From Chitinophaga pinensis (GTDB taxonomy: Bacteria; Bacteroidota; Bacteroidia; Chitinophagales; CAMDFR01), in contig CAMART010000004.1 in the NCBI GenBank assembly GCA_945860705.1, positions 1 to 64,000 of the forward strand: DNA of 64,000 bases, given 5' to 3'. Below the pieces are notes generated by a model. The model was given only the letters and a program-made list of their open reading frames with translations. It did not search any database and was not told where the DNA came from. This document shows, piece by piece, positions 17,546-25,540 of the stretch (position 1 is its first letter; the number at the start of each line of letters is the position of its first letter). A program made the translations under genes and the position numbers.

Positions 17546-17956
17546 TTATCTATTGAGAGTAAATTCATATATCACTCCACCAATATCTGTAGTATATACA
17601 AGTTTATTTTTATCTACACTTATTATGGTATACAAATCTGTAGTTCCTGACAAATTGTATACATTGATACTTTTAGCATCTTCACTAATATTGTATCTAA
17701 AATTATTTGCAGTTCCATTCAGAGTCTGCACTCCAGTACAATTATCAGTAGATGCCTTACATACATCAAAATGCAAAGTAGCAGATGTATAACCTAATGT
17801 AGCTAAATCAACATTTACTCCAAATAATTTTACTGTAGAATAAGTCCAATGTCCAGCCATTTTATTGAGTGTTTGTTGTTCTTTTGAACAAGAAGTAAAT
17901 AGTAAAGCAATGATAAGTATAGATAATATACTTCCTGATTTTATTAGTTTTTTCAT
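17546..17956 (-). CDS. Small lipoprotein, lipocalin-like
   Basis: A 136-residue protein with a lipoprotein signal ending in LLFTSCSKEQQ (lipobox FTSC). The mature part begins with LNKMAGHWTYSTVKLFG, the short W-containing opening common to lipocalin-like domains of Bacteroidota lipoproteins, followed by alternating beta segments (ATLHFDVCKAST, NFRYNISEDAKSINVYNL, KLVYTTDIGGVIYEFTLNR). Two Cys (FDVCKASTDNC) may form a disulfide. It is a single-gene transcript ended by a strong terminator. Ligand and function are unknown. Confidence 0.75.
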   Translation of the reverse strand: MKKLIKSGSILSILIIALLFTSCSKEQQTLNKMAGHWTYSTVKLFGVNVDLATLGYTSATLHFDVCKASTDNCTGVQTLNGTANNFRYNISEDAKSINVYNLSGTTDLYTIISVDKNKLVYTTDIGGVIYEFTLNR

Positions 17957-18062
17957 AATACCTTATTTATTGTTTCTGTAAAAATACAAAAACTATGTTT
18001 TTTTTCAATATATTAAATCTAATCTAATCTTTGGAAGTACTTTTTTAGCATAAAAAAATTAG

Positions 18063-18070
18063 TAACTTTG
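18063..18070 (+). promoter_or_regulatory. TAnnTTTG (-7) promoter box of pdhC
   Basis: TAACTTTG, 22 bp before the pdhC ATG. A TTTG at 18030-18033 is too far (29 bp) for the usual -33 spacing. Confidence 0.45.
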
Positions 18071-18092
18071 CTTTTAAATAAATATTAAACTT

Positions 18093-19331
18093 ATGGCATC
18101 TGTTTTAAGGCTCCCAAGAATTACTGACTCAATGGAAGAAGGTGTAATAGCTTCTATAAAAATAAAAGTAGGCGATACAATAAAACCTGGCGACGTAATA
18201 GCAGACGTAGAGACTGATAAAGCTACCATGGAATGGGAAAGTTTTGTAAGTGGCACTGTACTGCATGTAACTGCTAAAAGTGGTGATACAATTCCCGTAG
18301 AAGGTATGGTAGCTATACTTGGAAAACCAGGTGAAGATTTTCAGGATTTATTGAATGGTGCAAATACAGCTCCAGCAAAAGTAGAGACAGCTAATACAGC
18401 ACCAACTTCAAGTACTACAGCTACTGCAGTTGCTCCAGCTCCTGTTACGATAGCGCCAGCGACTACAAGTACAGATAGTAGATTGAAAGCTAGTCCACTA
18501 GCAAAAACTATAGCAAAAGAAAACGGCGTAGATATCAGTCAAGTGCCTGGTAGTGGAGAAGATGGAAGAATAGTAAAAAAAGATATAGAGGCGTTTTTAA
18601 CCAATAAACCAAGTAATGCTGTAGCTAGTTCAATAGCAATATTAGGACAAGAAAGCTATACGGAAGTAGCTGTGACACAAATGCGCAAAACAATTGCAAA
18701 ACGTCTGGCTGAAAGCAAATTTGGTGCTCCACATTTCTACTTAACTATGGAAATATGCATGGATGAAGCAATGAAAGCACGTGAAGCGATGAACCAAACT
18801 TCTCCAGTAAAATTATCTTTCAATGATTTAGTGATCAAAGCAACTGCAATGAGTTTGAGACAAAATCCTGTAATCAATTCTTCATGGTTGGGAGATAAAA
18901 TCAGGTATAATAACCATATACATATAGGTATGGCTGTAGCAGTTGAAGAAGGACTTTTGGTTCCGGTAATTAAATTTGCAGATCAAATGAGCCTTAGCCA
19001 AATAGCTGGTGCGGCTAAAGATTTTGCAGAAAAAGCAAAAACAAAAAAACTTCAACCTCAAGAAATGCAAGGCAATACTTTTACTATATCTAACTTAGGT
19101 ATGATGGGTATAGAAGAGTTTACAGCTATCATCAATCCACCAGATGCATGTATTCTTGCAGTAGGTGGCATCAAAAAAACACTAGCTCTAAAAGATGGTG
19201 ATATCGTAGAATCAAATATCATGAAAGTAACACTCTCATGCGACCACCGAGTAGTAGATGGTATGAAAGGTGCGCAATTCCTTCAAACTCTAAAATCTCT
19301 ATTGGAAAATCCAGTAAGAATGTTGGTTTAA
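18093..19331 (+). CDS. pdhC: Dihydrolipoamide acetyltransferase, E2 of pyruvate dehydrogenase complex
   Basis: Transfers acetyl groups from lipoate to CoA and forms the core of the complex. Domains in order: one lipoyl domain with Lys43 in VETDKATMEWES, an Ala/Pro/Thr-rich linker (about 92-130), the E1/E3-binding domain (LKASPLAKTIAKENGVD...GEDGRIVKKDIEAFL) and the catalytic domain ending in SCDHRVVDGMKGAQFL with His385. The acetyl-type specificity follows from similarity to PDH E2 and the single lipoyl domain. E1 and E3 genes are not adjacent. It stands alone between a promoter box and a bidirectional terminator. Confidence 0.93.
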   Translation: MASVLRLPRITDSMEEGVIASIKIKVGDTIKPGDVIADVETDKATMEWESFVSGTVLHVTAKSGDTIPVEGMVAILGKPGEDFQDLLNGANTAPAKVETANTAPTSSTTATAVAPAPVTIAPATTSTDSRLKASPLAKTIAKENGVDISQVPGSGEDGRIVKKDIEAFLTNKPSNAVASSIAILGQESYTEVAVTQMRKTIAKRLAESKFGAPHFYLTMEICMDEAMKAREAMNQTSPVKLSFNDLVIKATAMSLRQNPVINSSWLGDKIRYNNHIHIGMAVAVEEGLLVPVIKFADQMSLSQIAGAAKDFAEKAKTKKLQPQEMQGNTFTISNLGMMGIEEFTAIINPPDACILAVGGIKKTLALKDGDIVESNIMKVTLSCDHRVVDGMKGAQFLQTLKSLLENPVRMLV

Positions 19332-19355
19332 AAAAAATAAATTATTTAAAGATAT

Positions 19356-19390
19356 AAAAAAGACAGTTAGTTTTCTAACTGTCTTTTTTA
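19356..19390. terminator. Bidirectional terminator between pdhC and the SDR gene
   Basis: Stem AAAAAAGACAGTTAG/CTAACTGTCTTTTTT with a TTTT loop. It serves both convergent genes; its arm includes the last codons and stop of the SDR gene. Confidence 0.9.
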
Positions 19391-20142
19391 TGAACATACA
19401 CGCTACGTTGAGCGGTAGGATATACTATTAGATTTTGAATATTTACCCGAGCAGGTCTACTAGCAACAAATACTGCTATATCTGCTATATCAGAGGCTTC
19501 AAGCGCTTCGTATCCTTCATATACTTTTTTGGCATTTGCTTCATCTCCTTTGAATCGCACTAAACTAAACTCCGTCTCTACTGCGCCAGGGTCAATACTG
19601 CATACTTTTATATTAGTATCTACTAGGTCAAGATTCATTGCTTCATTCAGTGCTTTCACTGCATATTTTGCTGCATGATATACATTCCCTCCAGGATAGA
19701 TGATATGACCGGCTGTACTGCCTATATTGATGACCAAACCTGTATTTTTCTTTATCATCATTGGCAAAATATACCTCGAAACATATAGTAAACCTTTCAC
19801 ATTGGTATCAATCATTCTTTCCCAGTCTTCTATGATGCCTTCTTGTATTTTATTTCGGCTCACTGCCAAACCAGCATTATTGATAAGGATATGAGGAACG
19901 ATGTCTAGATTTTCTAACTTAGATGCGAAGTCTTTCACCGCATCATGATCACGTACATCAAATGTATAGTAAAGCACGATGATATTGTATTTGTCTTCTA
20001 GTTCATCTTTTAGTATTATAAGCCTATCTTCTCTTCGAGCAGTTATTATTAGGTGATAGCCTTCCTGAGCAAACGCCACAGCGCAGGCTCTTCCTATACC
20101 CGAAGATGCTCCTGTTATTAGTACGTATTTATTTTTATGCAT
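19375..20142 (-). CDS. Short-chain dehydrogenase/reductase, YdfG-like
   Basis: A 255-residue classical SDR. The cofactor loop is YVLITGASSGIGRACA, NNAG follows at about residue 88, the catalytic Ser is in NIGSTAG and Tyr/Lys in VYHAAKYAVKAL. The C-terminal part (SIDPGAVETEFSLVRFKGDEANAKKVY and SRPARVNIQNLIVYPTAQ) matches the YdfG group of NADP-dependent 3-hydroxy-acid (serine/allo-threonine) dehydrogenases. An ATG 27 bp upstream exists but MHKNKYVLITG is the natural start. The stop lies within the arm of the shared terminator. Confidence 0.9.
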   Translation of the reverse strand: MHKNKYVLITGASSGIGRACAVAFAQEGYHLIITARREDRLIILKDELEDKYNIIVLYYTFDVRDHDAVKDFASKLENLDIVPHILINNAGLAVSRNKIQEGIIEDWERMIDTNVKGLLYVSRYILPMMIKKNTGLVINIGSTAGHIIYPGGNVYHAAKYAVKALNEAMNLDLVDTNIKVCSIDPGAVETEFSLVRFKGDEANAKKVYEGYEALEASDIADIAVFVASRPARVNIQNLIVYPTAQRSVYVHKKDS

Positions 20143-20232
20143 AATATTATGTTGTAAAATTAAAATCATTTAATTAAATCTATTTAATTATTTAAACTTC
20201 CTTATTTTTATAATAACGAAATACCTTATTTT

Positions 20233-21681
20233 ATGAAAAAACTTTTACTACTAGTAATTATAATTACTGGTTTACAAATGATTTCTATCAGTCAGCCCTA
20301 CTTGACCTCTACTACTTTTATAAAAACATATACAAAAGTACAAGTAGATTCTATTCTAGATTTTAATGGTCTTCCAAGCTTTTTTTTGAATAACAAGTTT
20401 ACGGTAGATATATACAAAATGAATTATAGATGTAAAGATGCGTTCGATACTTTAGTAGGTGCCTCGGGCTTATTAATTATACCAAGAGATTCTTGTGATT
20501 TGCCTATTTTAAGTTATTCGCATGGTACTATTAGTAGAAAATCAGATGCCCCATCAAGATTTAGAGGTTCTGAAACACTTATAGGTACAGTGATGGCTTC
20601 CAATGGATATATCTGCACTATGCCAGATTATCTTGGGCTTGGAGATGGACCAGGCTTGCATCCATACCAACACGCTAAAACTGAAGCATATGCTAATATT
20701 TATATGCTCAAAGCGCTCAAAGAATATTGTACTACAAATGCTATACCTCTCAATGGACAATTATTTTTAAGTGGCTATTCACAAGGTGGACATGCATCTA
20801 TGGTCACACATAGAATGATAGAAAAAGATTTTTCAAGCGAATTTACAGTGACGGCATCTGCACCTATGAGTGGCGCATATGATATGAGCGGTGTGATGGT
20901 AGATGTGATGCTGAGCGATTCTGTATATGCTGCACCAGCTTACTTACCTTATTTAGTGCTTTCTTGGAATCCTATTTATAATCTTTATGCAAATATTAGT
21001 GATGCTTTCAAAGTACCATATGACACTACACTACCGCCACTATTTGATGGTACAAGATCTTTGGGTTATATAGAAGCTCGTATGCCAAATGTACCAAAAT
21101 TAATTTTTGATAGTACTGAACTGTATAGGTTTACTATCGATTTGACTCACCCATTTAGGCTTGCTCTAAAAGATAATGACGCATATACCAATTGGACTCC
21201 ATCAGCTCCTCTACGTATGTATTATTGCACAGCAGATAGACAAGTAAACTATATGAATGCACTAGTAGCTCAAGACAGCTTAAAAGCACAAGGATGTACT
21301 ACATGTGATGCCTATTTAGTAAATGCATTGCTAGACCATCAAGAATGTGCGCAATTTGCACTAATCAATGCTAAGTCGTTTATGGATAGTTTGAAATATG
21401 ATGGATGTAGAAGTACGAGTATAAATAACCTTTCTAAAAATTCAAATGTAATCTCAATTTATCCAAATCCTACATCAGAAAGTGTAAGCATAGATTATGC
21501 TCTATTATCTTCTTATGAAGTGAACATACAAGATATAACTGGAAGAGTGGTATATAGCAATACTGCTTATGAAAATAATAATAAGATAAACACCAACTAT
21601 CTAGAAAGTGGTATGTACTCGGTATCTATCAAAAGTAAAAATCAGCTAATTAGAAATAAATTATTGGTAATAAGAAAGTAG
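20233..21681 (+). CDS. Secreted alpha/beta-hydrolase (lipase-like) with T9SS sorting domain
   Basis: Starts with a signal peptide (MKKLLLLVIIITGLQMISIS) followed by an alpha/beta-hydrolase domain. The nucleophile elbow is LSGYSQGGHASM (Ser183). The acid is probably the Asp of TADRQVNY and the base the His of LDHQECAQF. The segment TMPDYLGLGDGPGLHPYQHAKTEA resembles the secretory-lipase group. From about residue 405 a type A sorting domain follows (VISIYPNPTSESVSIDY...ESGMYSVSIKSKNQLIRNKLLV). The enzyme is therefore exported by T9SS, presumably to cleave esters outside the cell. It is convergent with the SIS gene, 2 bp between stops. Confidence 0.9.
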   Translation: MKKLLLLVIIITGLQMISISQPYLTSTTFIKTYTKVQVDSILDFNGLPSFFLNNKFTVDIYKMNYRCKDAFDTLVGASGLLIIPRDSCDLPILSYSHGTISRKSDAPSRFRGSETLIGTVMASNGYICTMPDYLGLGDGPGLHPYQHAKTEAYANIYMLKALKEYCTTNAIPLNGQLFLSGYSQGGHASMVTHRMIEKDFSSEFTVTASAPMSGAYDMSGVMVDVMLSDSVYAAPAYLPYLVLSWNPIYNLYANISDAFKVPYDTTLPPLFDGTRSLGYIEARMPNVPKLIFDSTELYRFTIDLTHPFRLALKDNDAYTNWTPSAPLRMYYCTADRQVNYMNALVAQDSLKAQGCTTCDAYLVNALLDHQECAQFALINAKSFMDSLKYDGCRSTSINNLSKNSNVISIYPNPTSESVSIDYALLSSYEVNIQDITGRVVYSNTAYENNNKINTNYLESGMYSVSIKSKNQLIRNKLLVIRK

Positions 21682-21683
21682 TA

Positions 21684-22295
21684 TTACTCTACTCTTTTAT
21701 CGTATGCAGCTCCCATAGATTTTTCATTAGTAGATTTTCCAAAAAGTTTTTTTACTATGTATTGAAAAATCATATGTAGTGACATCATGTGCAAGTCTTC
21801 TACTATCTGCATATCATTGATACCTACATAGACAGTTTTGTGTGCCATGTCTTTTATTTTACCACCTTTGAATCCACTGAAAGCTACAGTTTTTAGTCCA
21901 TTGTCATTTGCATATTGCATAGCTTTTACTACATTGGCAGAATTTCCGCTTCCGCTGATTCCTATAAATAAATCATTTTTATTTGCAAAATTTTTGAGTG
22001 GCTCTATAAAAATCTCATCATAAGAAATATCATTAGATATAGCCATCAATGCGGTCATATTATCATTGAGACAAATAAACCTGAAACGCTTGTCTAGTCC
22101 ATATGAAGCACCTTTGAGGTAGTCGCCAGTGATGTGTGACGCACTAGCTCCACTCCCACCATTGCCACATATAAAAATATTTCCTCCTTGCTCATAGCAA
22201 GCAAGTATCATGTTTCCAACTTCCTCAATAGCATCAAGGTCTAGCTGATGCATCATTTCTATCTCTTTGGCTATATATTCTTTAAAATGCGACAT
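21684..22295 (-). CDS. gmhA: SIS-domain phosphosugar isomerase, GmhA-like
   Basis: A 203-residue single SIS-domain protein. Signature stretches are IFICGNGGSGASASHITGDYLKG, GISGSGNSANVVKAM and the C-terminal EDLHMMSLHMIFQYIVKKLFG. These match sedoheptulose-7-phosphate isomerase (GmhA), the first step of ADP-heptose synthesis for LPS core. The related DiaA is an alternative, but it acts with DnaA and lacks enzymatic residues. No other heptose genes are beside it, so the name is likely rather than certain. Confidence 0.8.
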   Translation of the reverse strand: MSHFKEYIAKEIEMMHQLDLDAIEEVGNMILACYEQGGNIFICGNGGSGASASHITGDYLKGASYGLDKRFRFICLNDNMTALMAISNDISYDEIFIEPLKNFANKNDLFIGISGSGNSANVVKAMQYANDNGLKTVAFSGFKGGKIKDMAHKTVYVGINDMQIVEDLHMMSLHMIFQYIVKKLFGKSTNEKSMGAAYDKRVE

Positions 22296-22316
22296 GTTTT
22301 CATTATTTTATTACTA

Positions 22317-22324
22317 CAAAGATA
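22317..22324 (-). promoter_or_regulatory. TAnnTTTG (-7) promoter box of gmhA
   Basis: TATCTTTG on the minus strand, 21 bp before the gmhA start codon. Confidence 0.45.
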
Positions 22325-22368
22325 ATAAAGGGAAATAAGATAATTTGTGAAAATAGTATAATAAATTT

Positions 22369-22644
22369 CTAATTCTGTCCTTCATCATAATATACATGTT
22401 TTGTATTATTTTTAATTTCAAACCATTGATGTAAATGATATTGATCAGAATCAAATTTTTTTTCTTTTATATCCTCTTTTATAGGTAAATCATATTCTAA
22501 ACTATATGAATAATTTAATGGGAACATATCATAATAATATTCAAATGAAATATTTGTAGCTTTCTTATTAATTTTTGGAGCATTCACTGAAATTTCAAAA
22601 TATGTATATTCATCATATGTAAGTTTATTAAGTCTATAAAACAT
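22369..22644 (-). pseudogene. C-terminal part of a frameshifted membrane protein gene
   Basis: 91 codons from the first ATG, but the frame is open upstream of it (KYSLLCDKLTEDSND before MFYRLNKLTY) back into the 3' end of the preceding open frame. Read with one frameshift, the two halves make one protein: three membrane helices followed by this soluble, aromatic-rich tail (EYYYDMFPLNYSYSLEYDLPI). It has no signal of its own. No family recognised. I treat it as the second half of one broken gene. Confidence 0.5.
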
Positions 22645-22661
22645 ATCATTAGAATCTTCTG

Positions 22662-23024
22662 TTAATTTATCACATAATAAAGAATATTTAGTGGGTTATC
22701 ACCAATAATAGCTGTTAAATATGTAATATAAAAATACGATGAACACAAAAGTGTAATAAAAATTACATTTCGTATCTTTTTATAAAATAATATTTCATTT
22801 GATTTTTTCTTCAAATAATCATATGCATATGAAAAAAATAAATTGACAACAATAATAATTACATTTAAAGATAAAATATATATTTTTTGAGAATTATAAT
22901 CATAACTCATATCTAAAACAACTTTACAAGGAACAGAGATAAGCTTAGCTAATAAAAGCAATACTAATGTATTAATAAATAAAATTAATATTACAGTTAC
23001 TACTTTTTGATTATTGTTTTTCAT
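22662..23024 (-). pseudogene. N-terminal part of a frameshifted membrane protein gene
   Basis: 120 codons starting MKNNNQKVVTVILILFINTLVLLLLAKLI, with three hydrophobic helices (about residues 8-28, 50-70 and 86-108) and a short basic loop (YLKKKSNEILFYKKIRN). It ends in NILYYVIN just where another frame continues with KYSLLCDKLTED. The shift would fall near 22665-22695. No family recognised. It lies between gmhA and ftsY and has no partner that suggests a function. Confidence 0.55.
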
Positions 23025-23088
23025 GATACAAATTGATATAAATCAATGAGAACAAGATATAGAAAATCTATTTATATTGAAAATTTAT

Positions 23089-24042
23089 TTAACTAAACAA
23101 ACTATCTACAAATTCTTTTCTGTTGAATACTTGTAGTTTGTCTATGCCTTCGCCTACTCCAATAAATTTGATAGGAATTTTAAATTGATCTGAGATACCG
23201 AGTACCACTCCTCCTTTGGCAGTTCCATCTAGCTTGGTGAGTGCAATAGCTGTCACTTCTGTAGCTTTCATAAACTCTCGTGCTTGGATGATGGCGTTCT
23301 GTCCAGTACTTGCATCCAATACTAATAATACTTCGTGTGGTGCATCAGGAAAAACTTTTTTCATTACGTTTTTCACTTTGGTAAGTTCATTCATCAAACC
23401 TAGTTTATTGTGAAGCCTACCTGCAGTATCAATTATGATGATATCATTGCCACGAGCTTTAGCAGATTCTAGCGTATCATAAGCCACACTTGCTGGATCT
23501 GAACCCATTTGTTTTTTGATGATAGGCACATCTACGCGTTTTGCCCAAACATCTAGTTGTTCTATAGCTGCTGCTCTGAACGTATCTGCTGCACCAAGTA
23601 TCACATCTTTGCCTGCTAGTTTTAGTTGATAGGCCAATTTGCCTATTGTGGTAGTTTTGCCTACACCATTGATACCTACTACCATTATTACGTATGGTTT
23701 CACGCCATTACTTATATCAAACGAACTTAGATCTGATGTTTTATTTTCGAGTAAAAGTTCTTGAATCTCTTCTTTCAGCATTTTCATAAACTGACCTTCA
23801 CCCACATATTTATCTATAGCTACACGCTTTTCTATACGAGCAATTATTTTCACTACTGTTTCTAATCCTACATCTGCACTCATAAGTGCTTCTTCTACCG
23901 TATCGAGCAAGTCTTCATCTACGGTAGTTTTTCCTGCTACAGCTTTTGCTATTTTACTAAAAAAACCTTCTTTAGTTTTTTCTAAGCCTTTATTAAGATC
24001 TTCCTTATGCTCTTTTTTACTAAAAAAATCAAAAATTCCCAT
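23089..24042 (-). CDS. ftsY: Signal recognition particle receptor FtsY
   Basis: The membrane-associated GTPase that receives SRP-bound ribosomes. The NG domain is complete: GINGVGKTTTIGKLAYQL (P-loop), DTFRAAAIEQLDVWA, IIDTAGRLHNK and TKLDGTAKGG. The acidic N-terminal A domain of E. coli FtsY is absent; the protein opens MGIFDFFSKKEHKEDLNKG, usual for Bacteroidota (317 residues). It follows the rpmB-rpmG-DUF4295 genes on the same strand, a conserved arrangement, but a terminator and its own promoter box separate it from them. Confidence 0.97.
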   Translation of the reverse strand: MGIFDFFSKKEHKEDLNKGLEKTKEGFFSKIAKAVAGKTTVDEDLLDTVEEALMSADVGLETVVKIIARIEKRVAIDKYVGEGQFMKMLKEEIQELLLENKTSDLSSFDISNGVKPYVIMVVGINGVGKTTTIGKLAYQLKLAGKDVILGAADTFRAAAIEQLDVWAKRVDVPIIKKQMGSDPASVAYDTLESAKARGNDIIIIDTAGRLHNKLGLMNELTKVKNVMKKVFPDAPHEVLLVLDASTGQNAIIQAREFMKATEVTAIALTKLDGTAKGGVVLGISDQFKIPIKFIGVGEGIDKLQVFNRKEFVDSLFS

Positions 24043-24060
24043 ATGTTATAATATATTTTA

Positions 24061-24068
24061 CAAAGTTA
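24061..24068 (-). promoter_or_regulatory. TAnnTTTG (-7) promoter box of ftsY
   Basis: TAACTTTG on the minus strand, 18 bp before the ftsY start and directly behind the ribosomal-protein terminator. Confidence 0.5.
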
Positions 24069-24075
24069 AAATAAA

Positions 24076-24100
24076 AAAGCTTCTCGAAGTGAGAAGCTTT
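24076..24100 (-). terminator. Terminator of the rpmB-rpmG-DUF4295 unit
   Basis: A 10-bp stem AAAGCTTCTC/GAGAAGCTTT with a 5-nt loop, followed on the minus strand by TTTATTTT. Confidence 0.85.
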
Positions 24101-24144
24101 CCTATATCATTTTAGTTCATAATTAACCAAAAATAATTCAATTA

Positions 24145-24312
24145 TTATTTTTCAGCTAAAAATTCTTTTACTTTGTCTTTGTGTACTATTTTTTCATTGA
24201 AAGCGTAAGCACCAGTTTTTGGTGATTTGTATGCTTTGAACACTCTAACATAATCTTTAGAACCTTCTTGAGCCTTACGGTCTGTACGCGCGTTTTTCGA
24301 TACTTTAGCCAT
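24145..24312 (-). CDS. DUF4295 family small protein
   Basis: A 55-residue basic protein (MAKVSKNARTDRKAQEGSKD...VHKDKVKEFLAEK). It matches the DUF4295 family, found in Bacteroidota directly behind rpmG. Its size, charge and constant position next to L28 and L33 suggest a lineage-specific ribosome-associated protein; this is inference. The start ATG is 9 bp after the rpmG stop, and the gene is the last before the terminator. Confidence 0.93.
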   Translation of the reverse strand: MAKVSKNARTDRKAQEGSKDYVRVFKAYKSPKTGAYAFNEKIVHKDKVKEFLAEK

Positions 24313-24321
24313 GGTTTCTTA

Positions 24322-24510
24322 TTATTTTATTTCTTTGTGAATAGTATATTTTTTCATAACAGGATTGAATTTTTTCAATTCAATTCTATCTGGTGTATTT
24401 TTTCTGTTTTTTTCTGTAGAATATCTACTAGTACCTGGCAAACCACTTTCTTTGTGTTCTGTACATTCCAAGATTACTTGTAGTCTATTTCCTTTACTTT
24501 TCTTAGCCAT
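24322..24510 (-). CDS. rpmG: 50S ribosomal protein L33
   Basis: 62 residues with [42 protein letters not shown] and a basic end. Only one Cys (Cys16) is present, so this is the zinc-independent (C-minus) form of L33. It lies between rpmB and the DUF4295 gene with short gaps and should be cotranscribed with them. Confidence 0.97.
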   Translation of the reverse strand: MAKKSKGNRLQVILECTEHKESGLPGTSRYSTEKNRKNTPDRIELKKFNPVMKKYTIHKEIK

Positions 24511-24538
24511 TTCTCTGCTCTCCTATTAATTTATTTTA

Positions 24539-24778
24539 TTAGAAACTTATTTTACCTGCTTTTTCCAATTCTTTAAGGTAAGTGAAAATACCTTTTTTAT
24601 TGATTGTACGCATTGCTGAAGTACTTACCTTCATTTCAATATAATCATCTATCTCAGGAACATAGAATTTTTTATTCTGTAAGTTCGGATAAAATTTTCT
24701 TTTGGTTTTTCTATTTGAGTGAGAAACCTTATTTCCTGTCATCGGTCCTTTACCTGTTAAGTCGCAAAATCTAGCCAT
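24539..24778 (-). CDS. rpmB: 50S ribosomal protein L28
   Basis: 79 residues opening [22 protein letters not shown], the L28 signature, followed by [19 protein letters not shown] and [18 protein letters not shown]. It is the first gene of the small ribosomal unit with rpmG and DUF4295. A near-match promoter box (GATATTTG) lies about 23 bp upstream of the start. Confidence 0.97.
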   Translation of the reverse strand: MARFCDLTGKGPMTGNKVSHSNRKTKRKFYPNLQNKKFYVPEIDDYIEMKVSTSAMRTINKKGIFTYLKELEKAGKISF

Positions 24779-24870
24779 GGTATATATCTTAAAAATTGAG
24801 GTGCAAATATCATACTTTTTTTTTAATTAAAAAAATAATATTTACAGTAAAATAATATTTATAATCTATT

Positions 24871-25521
24871 TTAGTGTCCAGTAGTGGTCAAAGTGTATCC
24901 AGCAGGGACATTGAACTGATTTGCATCTACTGATTTTTCACTTACAGATTGTGCCATATATTGAAAAATAATGTTTCCAGCCAACGATTTGGTAGTGCTT
25001 TCTAGTGGAAATCCATTAATTCCAGTCAAAGCCATTCCTTGAATTTCTGCATTTGTTTTGAAATAACTTGCATACGATCCGTATGGAATATCAATAGATT
25101 TTGCCACCCACATTTCGGTAATTGTAGACTGAGAATACACCATATATTTTTCACAAGCATATCCTAAAATAGTTTTAGTTTCTGTAGTTTTTTCAGTTCT
25201 ATATTCTGCTTTTTTCAGGTCTTCTATTTTACTAATATCTACTTGAAAATATTGATTTTTTCCATCTGAGCTTGGTGTATTGCTATATATAGTTAACGCT
25301 TTTGAGTTTTTTTCTGGAATAAAGCTTGTCACCAATAGTTTTCCATTGGCATCACGCATATTCATTGTCATTTTGGCTTGATCTTTTTTGAATAGCCAAC
25401 TGACTTCCTCTACTTTGAAATCTCCTCCATTGAAGTAAGTATATGATAGTTTTATTTCTCCATCAAAAGCAAAACTCATGATGCTTGAAAAAATTAATAG
25501 TATAAAAAATAGTTGTTTCAT
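24871..25521 (-). CDS. Secreted DUF4412 domain protein
   Basis: 216 residues with a signal peptide (MKQLFFILLIFSSIMSFA). The mature part fits DUF4412, a beta-rich family distantly like LolA-type folds: KKDQAKMTMNMRDANGKLLVTSFIPEKN, then TKTILGYACEKYMVYSQ and ITEMWVAKSIDIPYG. The GYxCxKY segment is the most conserved part of that family. It should be periplasmic. Function is unknown. It is probably transcribed behind the glycine-rich protein gene 19 bp upstream. Confidence 0.82.
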   Translation of the reverse strand: MKQLFFILLIFSSIMSFAFDGEIKLSYTYFNGGDFKVEEVSWLFKKDQAKMTMNMRDANGKLLVTSFIPEKNSKALTIYSNTPSSDGKNQYFQVDISKIEDLKKAEYRTEKTTETKTILGYACEKYMVYSQSTITEMWVAKSIDIPYGSYASYFKTNAEIQGMALTGINGFPLESTTKSLAGNIIFQYMAQSVSEKSVDANQFNVPAGYTLTTTGH

Positions 25522-25540
25522 ATTGTTTCTTTTCTTTTAA

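Noticed and set aside
24268-24483. Plus-strand open frame of 71 codons
   Set aside because: Antisense of rpmG and the DUF4295 gene.
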